A stretch of DNA of 64,000 nucleotides from Dicaeum eximium (Eukaryota > Chordata > Aves > Passeriformes > Dicaeidae): NCBI GenBank assembly GCA_013396995.1, contig VWZP01010576.1:434001-498000 (forward strand), in the 5' to 3' direction. A program made the position numbers and the translations under genes. This document shows, piece after piece, positions 1 to 12,164 of the stretch (positions are counted from its first letter, which is position 1; each line of letters starts with the position of its first letter). The notes under the pieces are model-generated. The model was not told the DNA's origin and did not search any database. It saw only the letters and a program-made list of their open reading frames with translations.

Positions 1-456
1 AGAATGGACACAACCCATCATGGTGTGGCTGAAAGGACTGACTTCTCATGCCCCTCTCTTTGGTGCCTGTACGAGCGTTGCTGTTTATACCTGCACTTAA
101 ATGGAAGCATGCTGCATAAATATTGATACTTGCTGTGATTAATATTGCTATTTATATTAGCAATTAATTGGGTTCACATAAAAATAATTAGCACAGCATA
201 CACAGGTCCTATTTGCTACTAATTACATCACAGTTCATTTCACCAACAGCAACGTGTCACCAAGTCAATAGCAACCAATGATTAATACAGAGATATATTA
301 TTTTAAAATAATCCCTGTGTACCTACCTGTGTTATTATGAAATACTATTAGGAAGTCCCTGCATAATGGCTTCAGGTGAGTTCCTGACCAGAGTTACTAA
401 TGTTAACATAATTTGCAAATACAAGGAGAAAAAAAAGTGTTACTCAGTGGTTTTGT

Positions 457-1008
457 TTGTTCATTTTCTGGCTTTTATTCTTCTTTCCATTATTTCCCTT
501 TGCACATCCAGACTCAGGGGTGGCTGGGCAGATCAAAGCACCAGTTCCTACCATTCTGCAACTCCTCAGTCCCAGCAGTCTGATCACTCACTCCTGGAGC
601 AAGGTGGTGTCATTCAAACCCCCTCATAAGAGAGCACCTTCAGCTACTCCACCTTCCCCCAGGGCTCTGGATGTACTTTTAGGAAACACCCCACAGAACA
701 GACAGACTCGGGCAATTGCAGCCCAACCACACCACCCAGGCAGCAGCATGAATATAACAAACGTAATAAAGGCAGCCAGCAAAACCCTCCCCAGAGCCCG
801 CCTCCTGCATCTGCCCAGCCTCACTCATCTACCGACTCCCCTGAGCAAGTCATTTAGCCACTCTCGCTGCCATCTGGAAAGCCAGGACACTGCCGCTGCT
901 CCAGGACCCACGGGCTATCAGGAGACTTTGTTTACTGGAGTTTGTGAAGAAAACTGTGATTTTTGGGATGAAATGAGTTGTCATCGGCTCTATTCTGCAA
1001 GATGCTAG
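457..1008 (+). other. Longest open reading frame, probably not a gene
   Basis: This 183-codon frame starts at an ATG inside a long pyrimidine-rich stretch and ends at TAG. The pyrimidine tract runs into an AG at 510-511, so the region resembles a splice acceptor followed by open sequence rather than a translation start. The deduced protein is rich in Ser, Pro, Leu and His, has no recognisable domain, and its first residues are hydrophobic only because they read through the pyrimidine tract. A frame this long occurs easily by chance in 64 kb. It could be the last exon of an unrecognised gene or noncoding RNA, but the sequence gives no positive support for a protein. Confidence 0.15.
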
Positions 1009-2709
1009 CTCTGGCCAGGATCCAGGAAAGCATTTAAGCACTTGGTTATCCCTTAAAAAAGTAGAACAACTTTTCTACTAACTGTATCACAGAAAATATA
1101 TTTTAAAAAGCTTAGAAAAGGAGCATAGACAAAACAGGGCAAAGTAATACAAGTGCTGATTCCTAAGACGAGAAAAATTGTTTTATATTGCTCTCAAGAG
1201 CAGTCTTCTCACTTTTGGCTTCTGATGGCACCTGCAACATTTAAAAAGATGAAAGGGGCCACATGTCAAAGCTGGAATAAAAAACTTTGCCGGCTAAAGA
1301 TTCTCAGATCATTTTAAGACAGCAAATACAAACTTCTCTTTGCTCATCACTTATTAGTTAAGACAAACTTGGATGTGAGTTAATATTTCTTGCCAATACC
1401 TGTCAAACCCAGCGCCAGCTAAGGAACACTGAATATCCCCGAGCAGGGCGCAGCCATCCATCAGCGCAGCAGCGCTCGCACAAGGAGAGCTCCGTGGTGT
1501 GCTACTGCCCCCGTGTGCAATAAACATTCCTGACAGCATCCCAGAGCTGCCAAATGCCACCCCAGGAAACATCCTCGTGCTCTGCAGCTGAAAAAGAAAA
1601 GGAATATTTCAGCTCAGGGATGACTGACTGTTAACCTGGGAATTAACCTGTGCTAACCCTTCCCAATTCAACTTCATAGATCCGGGACAGACATTTGTAA
1701 CAATCTTGTTTCGGCATGAAAAACAATCTTGATCTTGAGACGGCTGTCTTGAGACAGCTGGGGTGAGATTTGTTTGGAACAGCTCAACTCTTATTTAGGT
1801 ACAAACATACCGAAAATTTGAAAGTTTTCAGTGCATTACCTGAAGTGCTCTTGAAAAAATGCATTTGGCAGTGTTGCTTCATGAAGAGCAGACCACTTTG
1901 GAAAAAGGAAAAAAAAAAAGAAGAGCTTTTAAACATGATGCTGAGGGTGGTCTGGGGCCTGGAAGAGCTCTGGAAATACTTTATGGTCGGTACAAACACC
2001 AACAGGGGAGAACTCAGACAACTCATCGCAGAAGCAGCAGAAACTCCCTGCTCTGATCAGCCACCCTCTAGCAAAGGTTTCTCTCCAGGCAGAAAGCAAA
2101 ACCAGTTTCCTACCCTATCAGACTTTTCAGCTGCTGCTAACCCAGTGACCTCTATCTGCATACACAGCTTAAAGTAAAAATCCTGACAAGGAATCAAAAA
2201 ATTCTCAAGGGAAAAATTCAGGTTTGTTATTTAATTTTTTTTCAAGCAAAAGCAACACTTCTAGCTTTAAATGCTGATAACAATGTCAAATAATAACAAG
2301 GTCCACATTGTCATTTTTTAAATATTAAAACAGGGCATATTGAAATTCATCAAGAAAGGAAATTGCTGCAGAAAATCCACTTCCTTCTCATGTCTACAAA
2401 TTCAGTTTTATAATCAGTGGGTTTTGATTAAAAACAACATAATGGCAAAAAATCTCAACAGCTGTACCTGGTACCTTGAGAGATGAGCTACTCAGCAAGC
2501 ACTTTGTTTAGTTCATGAGAAAGATGAACTGGCTAAAATTTTCTTTCTCCCATCCAACATAAATTAAAGCAGAGCCCATGTTCCATGCCTGCCCCAGCTC
2601 CTCTGCCAACACCCATCTCAGTGGGCTTGTCCCCAGCACTGGCTTTGCCAGCCAAAGGGCTAAGGGAACAGGGACACTTCCACCATTAGAGCCTCTCTTG
2701 GCTCTCTGC

Positions 2710-2772
2710 CCTGGAGATTGGCACAAGCCACATTCTAGACATGCCAAACACGGTTTGTGCCAATCTCCCAGG
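2710..2772. repeat. Imperfect inverted repeat (hairpin)
   Basis: GAGATTGGCACAA at 2714-2726 is exactly complementary to 2755-2767. Pairing extends inward through 2727-2729 with 2752-2754, including one G-U pair. It extends outward through 2710-2713 with 2768-2772 if one C is bulged. The result is a stem of about 20 bp with a loop of about 22 bases, 63 bases in all. That is the size of a microRNA precursor, but it would also fit the end of a degraded palindromic DNA transposon. No flanking target duplication was found. Confidence 0.6.
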
Positions 2773-3999
2773 TGCCATCCCATTTTCAACGTGTTTTAAA
2801 GGAGTTGGGAAGCAGCAGAGCAGAGGCCAGCAGCTGTCCTTCTCTGCCCTCAGACCCCAGGATTTAACAGCACACAGTGACATCCCTGGAGCAGGAATCC
2901 TGCTGTTACAGTTATTGCACAAACAAGATCAGACGAGGCAGCCTGACTGGGCAAGGGCAAGTGCCTGACAAGAACACAGGTCCCTGATTTTTCTCAGGAC
3001 ACTGAATAACCCATCTCTCATTGTCAAATCATAGGAACTTGCCTTTTTTTCCAGCAGAAATTGGGCACTGAGGACTCCCCTGTTTGCATTTGAGATCCTT
3101 TCCGAAGGGGAATTGGACCACTTGCACTATCTTTCAATCAAGTCCACAGAGCCCTGGGCCCCCCTTGTTCTAAGGGAGCCACCAAAACAACTAAGGAAAT
3201 GACAGGTGATTTGATTTGCCCACAGCTGTAAAGTAACTTACACTGACAAAGGAAAGCTTTTAGGAGTTGCACTGGAAGGGAAAAAAAGCATTATTTTAAT
3301 GGCATGGTCTCATGTTCAGGCTCAGGCCATGGGGAAGGTCTTCAACAGCATCAGCACTGGCAAGTGAGCCCCTGAGCTGGGCCTCTGGCACACTGCAGGA
3401 GCTGCTCTGTTTGGAGCAATTCTGTCCCAATTCAGGCTGCAGGTTGCCTGCAGGAGAGAACAGAGTGTGATTCCCCAGGCAGGTGACAGCAAAAGTGACA
3501 GTGTCTCACTGGGCCTACAACAACCATGGGAAGAGAAGGTTGGTCTCACTCTCACACCTCCTACTGCCTATGCCAAAGGCATAAAAGACATGGAACAGCT
3601 ACATTTTAAAGTTCCAAAACAGTATTTTATCTTCTGGCCAGCCCCAACCTTAGCAATGTAGTAATTCAAATGGCAATGGGCTTTTCTGTGCCCTTTCCAA
3701 CTAGCAGAAATATTCCTCTGTATTCCCATTTCACTCACAGACTCTGTCTTTCAAGACAAATTAAGCCTTTGAGTGCAGGATTAAATTCCCAATGAAAAGT
3801 CCTCACACAGAGAGAGTCCAAGTGACAGTGAAGAGCAGCACAGCCAGCAGGTAGAAGCAGCTGCACGGGGAAGGCCGATGGGTCGCTGCAGAACATCCGA
3901 GCTCACACGCATGGCAGGAGAGACAGATGATGTATGCTTCCCCACAGAACTTTATTAACACATGCAGGTTTGTGAAAATATGCAGCCTAAGCATTTTCA

Positions 4000-4033
4000 G
4001 TTTTGTTTGTTTGTTTTGGTTTGGTTTTTTTAA
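4000..4033 (+). repeat. GTTT-rich simple repeat
   Basis: This short run of GTTT and GGTTT units looks like a low-complexity tract. Nothing suggests that it is a retrotransposon tail. Confidence 0.5.
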
Positions 4034-5144
4034 ATAAGATACTTTCCACTAACAAAACTGATTTTTAAGTATGGAACAGTCATTTGCCAGGTTTTCAAAG
4101 CCATCTGTTTTCAAAGCCTACCTTCCTTGTTGTTTACCACAGGCTGTCTATCTGTTTTAACAACCTCCACTGGGATTTCACATACCTCATTATGCAAAAT
4201 CACTACTTATGCATTCACTCCAGCACTTGTCTAACTAATCTGCACTCACAACACCTCCCACAGAAGATGCACCATCCCTCTTCAGAGGCTGCAGATCAAA
4301 AACAATAGTATCTGGTGTCATAGCAAGACAAAACACAGCCTCCTGTGAATTACTGTTGTGATATAGGCCTAATCCACGACTCCTCAGAGCTGCTAAAGTA
4401 TAACAGAAAAATACCATATCACAAGAGATTTTGTATCATATACAAGATAAAAAGCATCTATTTTTAATGTTGAGACTTAACGCTTTTCTTCGTCAAGAGG
4501 ATTCTAAGCATTTTGATCTCCCTGGGAATCTGATGAGGACCCTCAACCTCCCCAGAACTCCTTATGCTCTACTGTTTGGTTCATCCCAGGCACCCTTTTC
4601 TTGCCAGATTTCCATCTCTAACAGCAGCCCTCACCTTGGACAGAGCAGCTTCAAGTTGCTGCTCACAGCCCACCTCTGCCTCCCCCTCCACCCTTCCTCC
4701 AGAAAATCACCAGGTCATTGACAACAAGAGACTTCTCAAACCATTCTTGTGTCCAGGCCCATGTGGGAACCCTTTTACCACACAGCACTGATAAAATCCA
4801 TCACATTAAGGGGGGATTGCTGGGGGATACTTTAATCCACACATTATTAACAGAGGACTATAACGTCTGGTGCCATTATGGCTGTGTGACAGAACATCCT
4901 CAGGCAGGTTAAAATACAGAAAAAGAGAGGAACATAAATTTCTCTATTGGCATATTAGATCCACCATATATACTATGGTGGATTTATACTACTATTTGGA
5001 TACTATGGTTCCAAATAATTTTTAAAAAATAAAGCAGACTTCATTAACATTATTTTCTTTAACATTATTATATAGCTCAATTTCCTCAGAAAACACAGCT
5101 ACTATCTCTATTTGTCCATATACTGCAAAATTTGAGAGCTAAGT

Positions 5145-5444
5145 GTGAATGCAAAACTTGCCATTCTTACATCTTTAAATATATCTCTGACTCACAGCTG
5201 CAATGACACTGCTATGGTGAGATGTAACTCTAAAATTCAGAAAGACAATGTGACTTTAAATGATGTTTACTTTCATGGGGAGCAAGGAGAATTCCCTGTC
5301 CTGGATTGTAAAAATAAAATATTCTATTTGCCATCTGATAAAGATGGGGTTGTTATCTGGGCAGGTTTCCCTTATCTCTTCACAAACAATACCTCCCCTG
5401 GGAAGACATTTTTTGTTAATGGGCCATTAAGTGCCTCCACATGA
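5145..5444 (+). other. Open frame inside the LTR U3 region
   Basis: This 99-codon frame begins at a GTG, not an ATG, and ends at TGA in the U3 part of the LTR. It therefore has no independent start signal. Frames of this kind usually reflect the base composition of the LTR and I assign no product. Confidence 0.2.
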
Positions 5445-5514
5445 CTGATAAGATTACATTATTCCCATTGTGAGGTGCTCTGCCCAGGGGGAGGGGGCCA
5501 AGCATTTCTACTGG

Positions 5515-5523
5515 GATAAAAAG
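5515..5523 (+). promoter_or_regulatory. TATA-like box of the ERVL-like LTR
   Basis: GATAAAAAG follows a G-rich run inside the LTR and is the likely core-promoter element at the U3/R boundary. It sets the plus orientation of the element. Whether it is still active cannot be seen from sequence. Confidence 0.45.
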
Positions 5524-5730
5524 AGACACTTTTAGAAACGAAGACAGCCTGGATTCTCCACTGGATCTCCAGAGGAAAACCAGACCCATCTGCCTACACT
5601 CTTCTCTGCTGGACTGTTGTTTTGACAGAGCCGTGGCTCCCACTCTAAGAGAACTGCAGCCACTGCTCAACTGGACTGTTATCCACACCCTGCCCCAGGG
5701 TGGCAGGTCACATCTTGACTCTGTCAAGGT

Positions 5731-5754
5731 TTTTGTTTGTTTGTTTGTTTGTTT
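5731..5754 (+). repeat. TTTG microsatellite within the LTR
   Basis: About six consecutive TTTG units lie in the 3' half of the LTR. As I remember the family, this tract is part of the element rather than a later insertion. Confidence 0.7.
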
Positions 5755-5943
5755 CTTTTATTGTTTGCTGGTACTAGTACCTTTGTTTCCTTTAGTTTTT
5801 TTTTCCTAGTAAAAACTGTTATTCCTATCCCCATATTTTTTTGCCTGAGAGCGTTTTAATTTCAAAAAATTGTGGTGATTTGGAGGGAGGGGGTTTGTGT
5901 TTTTTTCTTCCTTAGCAGACACCTGTCTTTTTAAACCAAGACA

Positions 5944-8493
5944 TTCCCGTTGAGCAAAGCACAAGAGATTGAGGCTTGCAACAGAGAAAAAGTGAAATTT
6001 CATGGTTTAGTTAGGATTTCCCAGAAAAAATCTAATACATCAGTTGTATAAAGAGATTTTCACCTACAAAGCCAAAACCACTTTTTGGGTGAGGTAAGCA
6101 TCATGCCACTATCCCATTTCATATCTAAGCAGACAAGAGATTGGAAATAAAACAAGGTGAATACCTTTCCAAAATGTGGACCTGAAACACACATAAGCAT
6201 CCAAGCCCTCCCCCTGCTGCCCTCAGCTCCATCTCCTACCCTGGGGTGCCCCTGCCTCAGAGCACTCCCTGGGGCCACTGCTGTGGCCTCACACCCAACA
6301 ATTCCATGACCAGGGCTGCCATGCCAGGGCCTCACTGCTCAGGGTGCCAGAGGGGATGGGGGCAGACACTGCCCACTCAGACAATCACTGCTGGAAGAGG
6401 CTTTATGAGCTAGTGAGGGATCTGGCTCTGATTTTACCTCAAAATGCACCCTGCAGAGCCCAGACAGCATTGCCACAAGTCTGACAATGTCTTGTAGGAG
6501 CCTTGGTCCTACCAAAATCAAAATGGGCTGGAGTGATTGCTCATGGAGTGGGACTCCAGAAGAAAAATCCCTGTGATGGCCACGCTCATGTCATACAGCA
6601 TAACAGAACAAACTCCCAATCAGTGTGTGTATTCCTCTGTGTCTTTGCTTTCCTATGACACAAAAGAGAAATTGCCCTAAACACTCACTGTTGCAAATCA
6701 TTTTATGGCTAAACATGCTTTTATATATAAACCCTCTTATATTGGAAAAGATGGAATTTATATAGCTGCACTACCATTTTTGTATGTAAGCAAGAAGCAA
6801 GATTCATTTAAACCTATTATTTTGAAACACTAATTGAGTTTGTGTACACCTGTATGATACATCTTCACTACAGCATGAACTACTCTTTCTTTTCCCTGCA
6901 TTTGTTTTACTTGGCTGGTTTGTTGTTCTCCACAGGGCAGTTTCAACAAGTACCTGCATTTTTCCAGGGGAACACCTCATTTACTGTTAGCTGATACAAT
7001 TCTGCCAGCACAGATGTTCACTGGAACAGCTCTAAATGCTTGATCTGCCTTGTACACTTATGGAATGTGTCAGGCCCATCACTAGGATCAAACACTGTCA
7101 GGCACTAACACAGGAGATGGCAGGTATGGATCAGGATACTGTTGGGGTAGGGACTGGGTAAGTGCAGACTAAAGAGCAGGCCTTGCACAAAGTTGTCCAA
7201 ATTATTTATATGAATGTAGCTACAAAAAGGATCAGATTCACTTTCAGCTTTGTTAAACACCAGCTTCACTGGAACCAAATCCTGTTTCTAAACTCTCTGC
7301 TGGAAACAGCAGCCTAGCTATCCAAGAGGCATCGTGTTTCCAACAGTTAAGAACAGAGGTTGGATGGCCCTGGGGCAAAACCCCATTCTTTTGGATTACA
7401 GCTTGGATAATTAGCACAGACACATGAAATGTTTTCTATTTAAACTAATACACTCTCATCAGGAACAGTTCTATTCCTCACTGCACAGCTGCTTTTCCAA
7501 ACAGAACAAAGTAGCAGAAAACATCTTATCACTGTTCTTAAATATTCCTTGTTAGCTCACTCCCAACATAATTTGGAAAACTGCTAGAACGGGAACAGAA
7601 ACTGCATTAAACATAAACCAAGCAGAAACCAAGCTGATGGAGAAAAACATTACAGAAACAAACATCCTCTAAAAAATGAACTGTGGCCAGAGGAGGGGGG
7701 AGCACCCCTTGAGTGCACTGTTGGCACTACAGCAATAGAACTTTTTTTTTAAGAGTTTAATGTGGGATTCCCACATTAATGTGTCAACATTTATTTAACA
7801 AGACTCCACACCCATTTTCTCTTTGACCTCAAAAGCACTCCTCATTCCAATATTTAAGCATCGCACTAAAACAAAATATCTAAGGGTCCAAATTACAGCA
7901 CAGAGGATGGATATAAATATCAGTCCTTTTGCTTCAAATGGAGCTTGAAATTAACACCACTTTCCTATTTCAGCACGATTTTTCAGGGAGTTTAAATTCT
8001 TTGGGAAAAGGGCCACCTCCTCCAAAGACTGCACAGTGTGAGGCTAAAAGATGGGTCTTGGCTACTGCAGAGGTGATCAGAGAGGCCACAAAATCCTGCC
8101 ATAGCAGAAACCACAGAGAGTATGCAAGAAATATTTTGTCTATACTTACAAGTGGAAAGATAGTTCTCTGCATTTCTTAGGTCTTAGCTAGCTCTTAGCC
8201 AGTGTCAAGCAGAGTAATCTTCAGTACACCAGATAAAAAATCTTCATTAAATAATCAAGTGGTAAAGATTAAGCTATAAAGTGCAGTAACTGAATAAACT
8301 CCAAGAGTTGGGATTATAGATCAGTTTTAGAATTACTTCTGACAGCAACCACTGGGGAAAAACCATATTAAAGATTTTGGTCATTTATGGGTTTACTCTT
8401 GGGGCTCCTTTGACTCCCAAGACCACAGGGTCAAACAGGTTCCAATCCTATTATGTATCTAGAATATATAGAATACCTGCCTATATCCTCTAT
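5944..8493. other. Noncoding unique-looking DNA
   Basis: No gene or recognisable repeat is visible. A moderately GC-rich stretch lies near 6180-6530, and the rest is AT-rich. A pyrimidine-rich acceptor-like site ends near 6938, but it is followed by only about 36 open codons before a stop. Confidence 0.55.
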
Positions 8494-8940
8494 ATAGAAT
8501 CATAGTATCATAGAGTAGTTTAGGTTGGAAAAGGCCTTTGAGTCCAACCCAGCACTGCCAGCCTATCACTAACCCATGCCCCAGGTGCCACATTTACATG
8601 TATTTTTAAAACTTCCAGGGACAGAGAGTCCACCACTGTCCTGGGCAGTCTTTGCCAGGGCTGGACAATGCTTTCAGCGAAGAAATTTTCCCTAATATCC
8701 AGTCAAAGCCTCCCCTGGTGCAACTTGAGGCCATTTCCTCTAGGATCTATCACTTTTCCCAAGAAGCAGAGCCTGATGCTCCCTGGCTGTCCCCTCCTGT
8801 CAGGGAGTTCTGCAGAGCCAGAAGGTCCCCCCTGAGCCTCCTTTTCTCCAGCCTGAGCCTCTCCTCATCAGACTTGTGCTCCAGACCTTTCCCCAGCTCC
8901 ATTCCCTTCTCTGGACACACTCCAGCCCTTCAATAGCTTA
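8494..8940 (-). mobile_element. CR1 LINE fragment, 3' end
   Basis: The low-coordinate end carries the inverted CR1 tail, repeats related to the octamer ATTCTATG, followed by the conserved GGTTGGAAAAGGCC motif seen in avian CR1 3' regions on the opposite strand. The rest matches the remembered CR1 3' region, including the block that reads CTTGAGGCCATTTCCTCT here. The fragment is cut off at its 5' end (high coordinate), as CR1 copies usually are because of incomplete reverse transcription. The frame 8652-8936 on the plus strand is antisense and meaningless. Confidence 0.93.
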
Positions 8941-9264
8941 TATCCTTGTACTCAAGAATCTAGAAAATATTCTACTACCGTCTTGCAAATGGAAACACTA
9001 ATAATATTATTCTCTGCTATGCTGATCCAGTCTACAGCAACATTATGACACCCATCCTATGGGTATCTGCTAAAATGGAGATGGGGAATGTCTCAAAAAA
9101 CTGAAGAAAGTTGGGAGTTCAAGTCCCATTAAACAGGACTTGTGTTCCTAGGTTAGAGAACTTTTTTTAATTACAGCCCTGAAGGACTACTCTCCCCTAA
9201 AATGGTTGCCAAAGCTTTCTCTGGTCCTACACATCTCTTGCAGCCAACCTAATCAATATGAGTT
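8941..9264. other. Spacer between two head-to-head CR1 fragments
   Basis: This is about 325 bases of AT-rich sequence with no gene and no repeat that I recognise. GTTCAAGTCCC near 9118 resembles a tRNA B box by chance, but no tRNA fold surrounds it. Confidence 0.5.
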
Positions 9265-10013
9265 AATCAATGGATTCTGCACCTGGGCTGGGGCAGCCCT
9301 GGATGTGTTACAGACTGGGGAAGGAGGTGCTGGAAAGCAGCACCACACAAAGGGACCTGGGGGTCCTGGTTGATGGCCAGTGGGGTCTGAGCCAGCAGTG
9401 CCCTGGAGCCAGCAGGGACATCCCTGTCCTGGGGCTCCAGGCCCAGAATTGCCAGTCAGGCCAGGGAGGGATTGTCCTGCTCTGCTCTGGGCTGGGGCGG
9501 CCTCACCTCGAGTGCTGTGTGCAGATTTGGGCACCTCAGAGTAAGAAAGAGATGAAACTATCAGAGAGCACCCAAAGGAGGCCATGAGGACAGAGAAGGC
9601 CCTGGGGGAAGCCGTGTGAGGAGCTGCTGAGGGCACTTGGCCTGCTCAGCTGGAGGAGAGGAGACTGAGGGGGACTCAGTGCAGCCTGCAGCTCCCTGTG
9701 AGGGGAAGAGGAGGGGCAGACACCGATCTCTGCTGTGTCACCAGTGACAGGGCCTGAGGGAATGGCTGAAGCTGTGTCAGGGCAGGTTAAGGTTGGAGGT
9801 TACAAACAGGTTCTCCCCACAGAGGTGGCTGGCACTGAACAGGCTCCCCAGGGCAGTGGTCACAGCACCAAGGCTGACAGAGCTCGAGGAGAGTTTGGCC
9901 AATACTCGGCCACAAGGTGTGAGTGACTCTTGGGGGTGTCCTGTGCTGGGCAGGAGTTGGGCTCAATGGTCCTTGTGGGTCCCTTCCAGCTCAGCGCGTT
10001 CTGTGATTCTGAG
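9265..10013 (+). mobile_element. CR1 LINE fragment with ORF2 C-terminus
   Basis: The first part translates to residues like the end of the CR1 reverse transcriptase ORF2, including a DLGVLVD motif followed by SQQC. The 3' noncoding region follows and ends with GTCCCTTCCAGCTC and a degraded ATTCTATG tail near 9998-10013. The reading frame is broken by stops and shifts, so the copy is dead. It is truncated at its 5' end and belongs to a different CR1 subfamily, or a different age, from the adjacent minus-strand copy. Confidence 0.93.
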
Positions 10014-12158
10014 GTGAGAGAGAGAAGACCTGCTGCTCACCCTGTTCCACTCCCTGTATTTGGGGCTGGCTTTGCAAGAGCAAAATCTCGAGTAAATATG
10101 GTTAGGTAAACTAATAAAAATCCATAGTATTCAGCAATCATTTTTCCCTGAGAAAGTTTAAAACCAGGGAAAGTGCTTCCTGATTTCCCTTTGCAGAGCT
10201 TGGTTAACCAAAGCTGAAGACTCCTGGATATATGGGGGCAGGTGAGTTGACAGAAATACCAGCACTAGTACGAAACATTTGTGATGCACTGAAGAAAACC
10301 TGCAGTGAAGGGTACAGCACATTTGATGTGCTCCTTTTTAATACCAATAAACATTCCAGCTTCCTAATAGCCCTTCAGAGTCCTCTGGTGTCAGAAATCT
10401 GGCAACAAGACTGAACCTGTGATATGTTCATCTTTAAATCTTGACATCACAGGACTTTATTAATCAAATGTGAGTTTGGAGTAATATTTTTGCTCCAGTC
10501 TAATTCTAGAAATCAGTGGTCTGAAACTGTCAGCATTAGTATGATTGACTCCTTTTATAACTTAACTCTCAGGTACATCAATATTAAAAGAAATATAATT
10601 TCTAATTTAACCTATTTTTTAAAGAACATAATGCTATAACCTTTGTTATATAATATCTTTTTATTTTACTTCAAAAATATATATTTTAAGTAATAAAGTA
10701 AGCTAGTATGAAAGCTGATATTTAGTTTACCCATATTTTTTCAAAGCAAAAAAGCCCTTTTTACATAAATGGAGGCCATCAGCCAGCTTTGGTCTAATTC
10801 CTCTGACCTCAAAATAAAAATCACCCCAGAAAAAAGCAACCAGAATACATTCTATATAGATGATAACTGGGGGCTTTGAGTAGGTAAGTGGCTGTCACCA
10901 CAAACCATACTACAGTTTATGGAGTTCTCTCAGTTTTAGAGACCGAGCGTATTTATGATTTTTGAAAAGCCAAAATTCTACCCTGGAATTGGAAGCTATA
11001 TGTTAACTGACTTCAATTAAAATATTTAAGCTTGGGTTTTAAATCAAGCTCCAGCTCAAGCTCAGATTCCTTGTTTCTAAGGTTCTGGTCCCACGAGAAT
11101 ACGTAATGCACCATGAAAAAGAACAAGGCAGCAAAATCAGAACATATGTGATTTACGAGGCACATTGCAACCATTTTAAAACCAATTATCTCTTATCAAA
11201 ATACTAAAGGCAGAAAACCTCCCACTCTAAACCCTAACTGGACTCCATCCAGACCCTTTACTCTAGAAATTCAAAACATGAATGCTGTTCTTTTTTAAAT
11301 CTTTAAATATTTTTTAAGTTCTTTTAAAATTTGAGTTCTCCTAGGTATAACCTTTGAGTTAAGGTGGCATCCGTAAACCAGCTATTTCATGAACAAAACA
11401 TGAAGTTCAAATTTGATGAAAAATACCAGTCTAACCTTTTCTATGCTTTTGCAGTTACTGCTTCACTCAGTTCCAATTTTCTCTCCTTTATTAATAATTG
11501 CCTTTAAACCAGGTAACCATAGTGATCTTTTTCAAGCTGGATGACTTCTGTTTGGTTTGCTTGAAGACAAAGTCACAACAAAATTTTCCTCAACATCCCT
11601 TATCACCAACTTAATATCAAGACTATGACATTATTGCAAGTAAGGTATGAGAGAGAGGAAAATAAGAAATAAGAATTTGCCTTTATCTTCAAACTAAATG
11701 GAAATATAAGAATTTGCTTTTATCTTCAAATTAAAAAAAAATACAGTGGCTTCTACTACAATATTCTTACCTCAATTTGGAGCAGATTTGAGTTCTCGGA
11801 ACTTTTTTCATTCTGTTGACATATCCAGACAGTGAATCAGAGTGAGAATCAGAATTCTGGTTTTGTAAGCAGTTCCTTAACATCTGTGCCAGGACAGAGC
11901 TCACAGGGTCACAAAACACATTGTGCCCGTATGCTTCCCATGTACCAATGGCAGCAAGTCAGCAAAACCAAGCCTGAAAATCAGGACCTGCTGGCACAAA
12001 GACTACAGGAGTCAAGGGATTTCATTAGCTATTTAATTTGCTTCAATAAAAGTGCAAAGACTTCTAGCAGTAACTATGTTAAATTTTAAAAATTTAAAAT
12101 TTATCATTCAGCCTAATATTTTCTGGAAGGGTATGGAGTGGATCACATATTAACATTC
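10014..12158. other. AT-rich noncoding DNA
   Basis: No gene is visible. The region is AT-rich, particularly 10500-10760 and 11280-11340, and contains a short tandem duplication at 11670-11734. Small open frames are scattered and unrecognisable. Confidence 0.6.
11670..11734. repeat. Two-copy short tandem duplication
   Basis: TAAGAATTTGC followed by TTTATCTTCAAA occurs at about 11670-11693 and again at about 11707-11730. The period is 37 bases with only a few differences. It looks like a recent local duplication in AT-rich DNA. Confidence 0.7.
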
Positions 12159-12164
12159 CTCCAT
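12159..12164. repeat. Left target-site duplication
   Basis: CTCCAT immediately precedes the TG at 12165 and recurs exactly after the CA at 12812. It marks the insertion site of the LTR element. Confidence 0.9.

Larger units (their letters stand above)
1..5143. other. Noncoding unique-looking DNA
   Basis: I see no gene here. The first 340 bases are AT-rich with several TAATTA-like motifs. The block also holds the longest open frame of the window (457-1008), a strong hairpin (2710-2772) and a short GTTT-rich run near 4000-4033. A small cluster of CpG dinucleotides lies near 1440-1495, but it is far too short to be a CpG island. The remaining open frames are short, overlap one another on both strands and show no recognisable domain. 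Confidence 0.6.
5144..5943 (+). mobile_element. Solo LTR of an avian endogenous retrovirus (ERVL-like)
   Basis: I recognise this stretch as a repeat common in passerine genomes. Hallmarks in order are a U3 region with a long open frame, a G-rich stretch ending in a TATA-like GATAAAAAG (5515-5523), a TTTG microsatellite (5731-5754) and a 3' part ending in a CA at 5942-5943. A TGT at 5144 is the most plausible left end, giving about 800 bp. I could not find matching target-site duplications, so both ends are approximate. No gag, pol or env sequence flanks it, which fits a solo LTR left by recombination. The class assignment is from memory and uncertain. The plus orientation follows from the TATA-like box. 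Confidence 0.7.

Noticed and set aside
8652..8936. 94-codon plus-strand frame
   Set aside because: It is antisense to the CR1 fragment and matches CR1 3' noncoding sequence.
9113..9147. B-box-like GTTCAAGTCCC with a small inverted repeat
   Set aside because: There is no A box upstream and no cloverleaf. The paired words are only 7 bp.
9253..9636. 127-codon minus-strand frame
   Set aside because: It is antisense to the CR1 ORF2 remnant on the plus strand.
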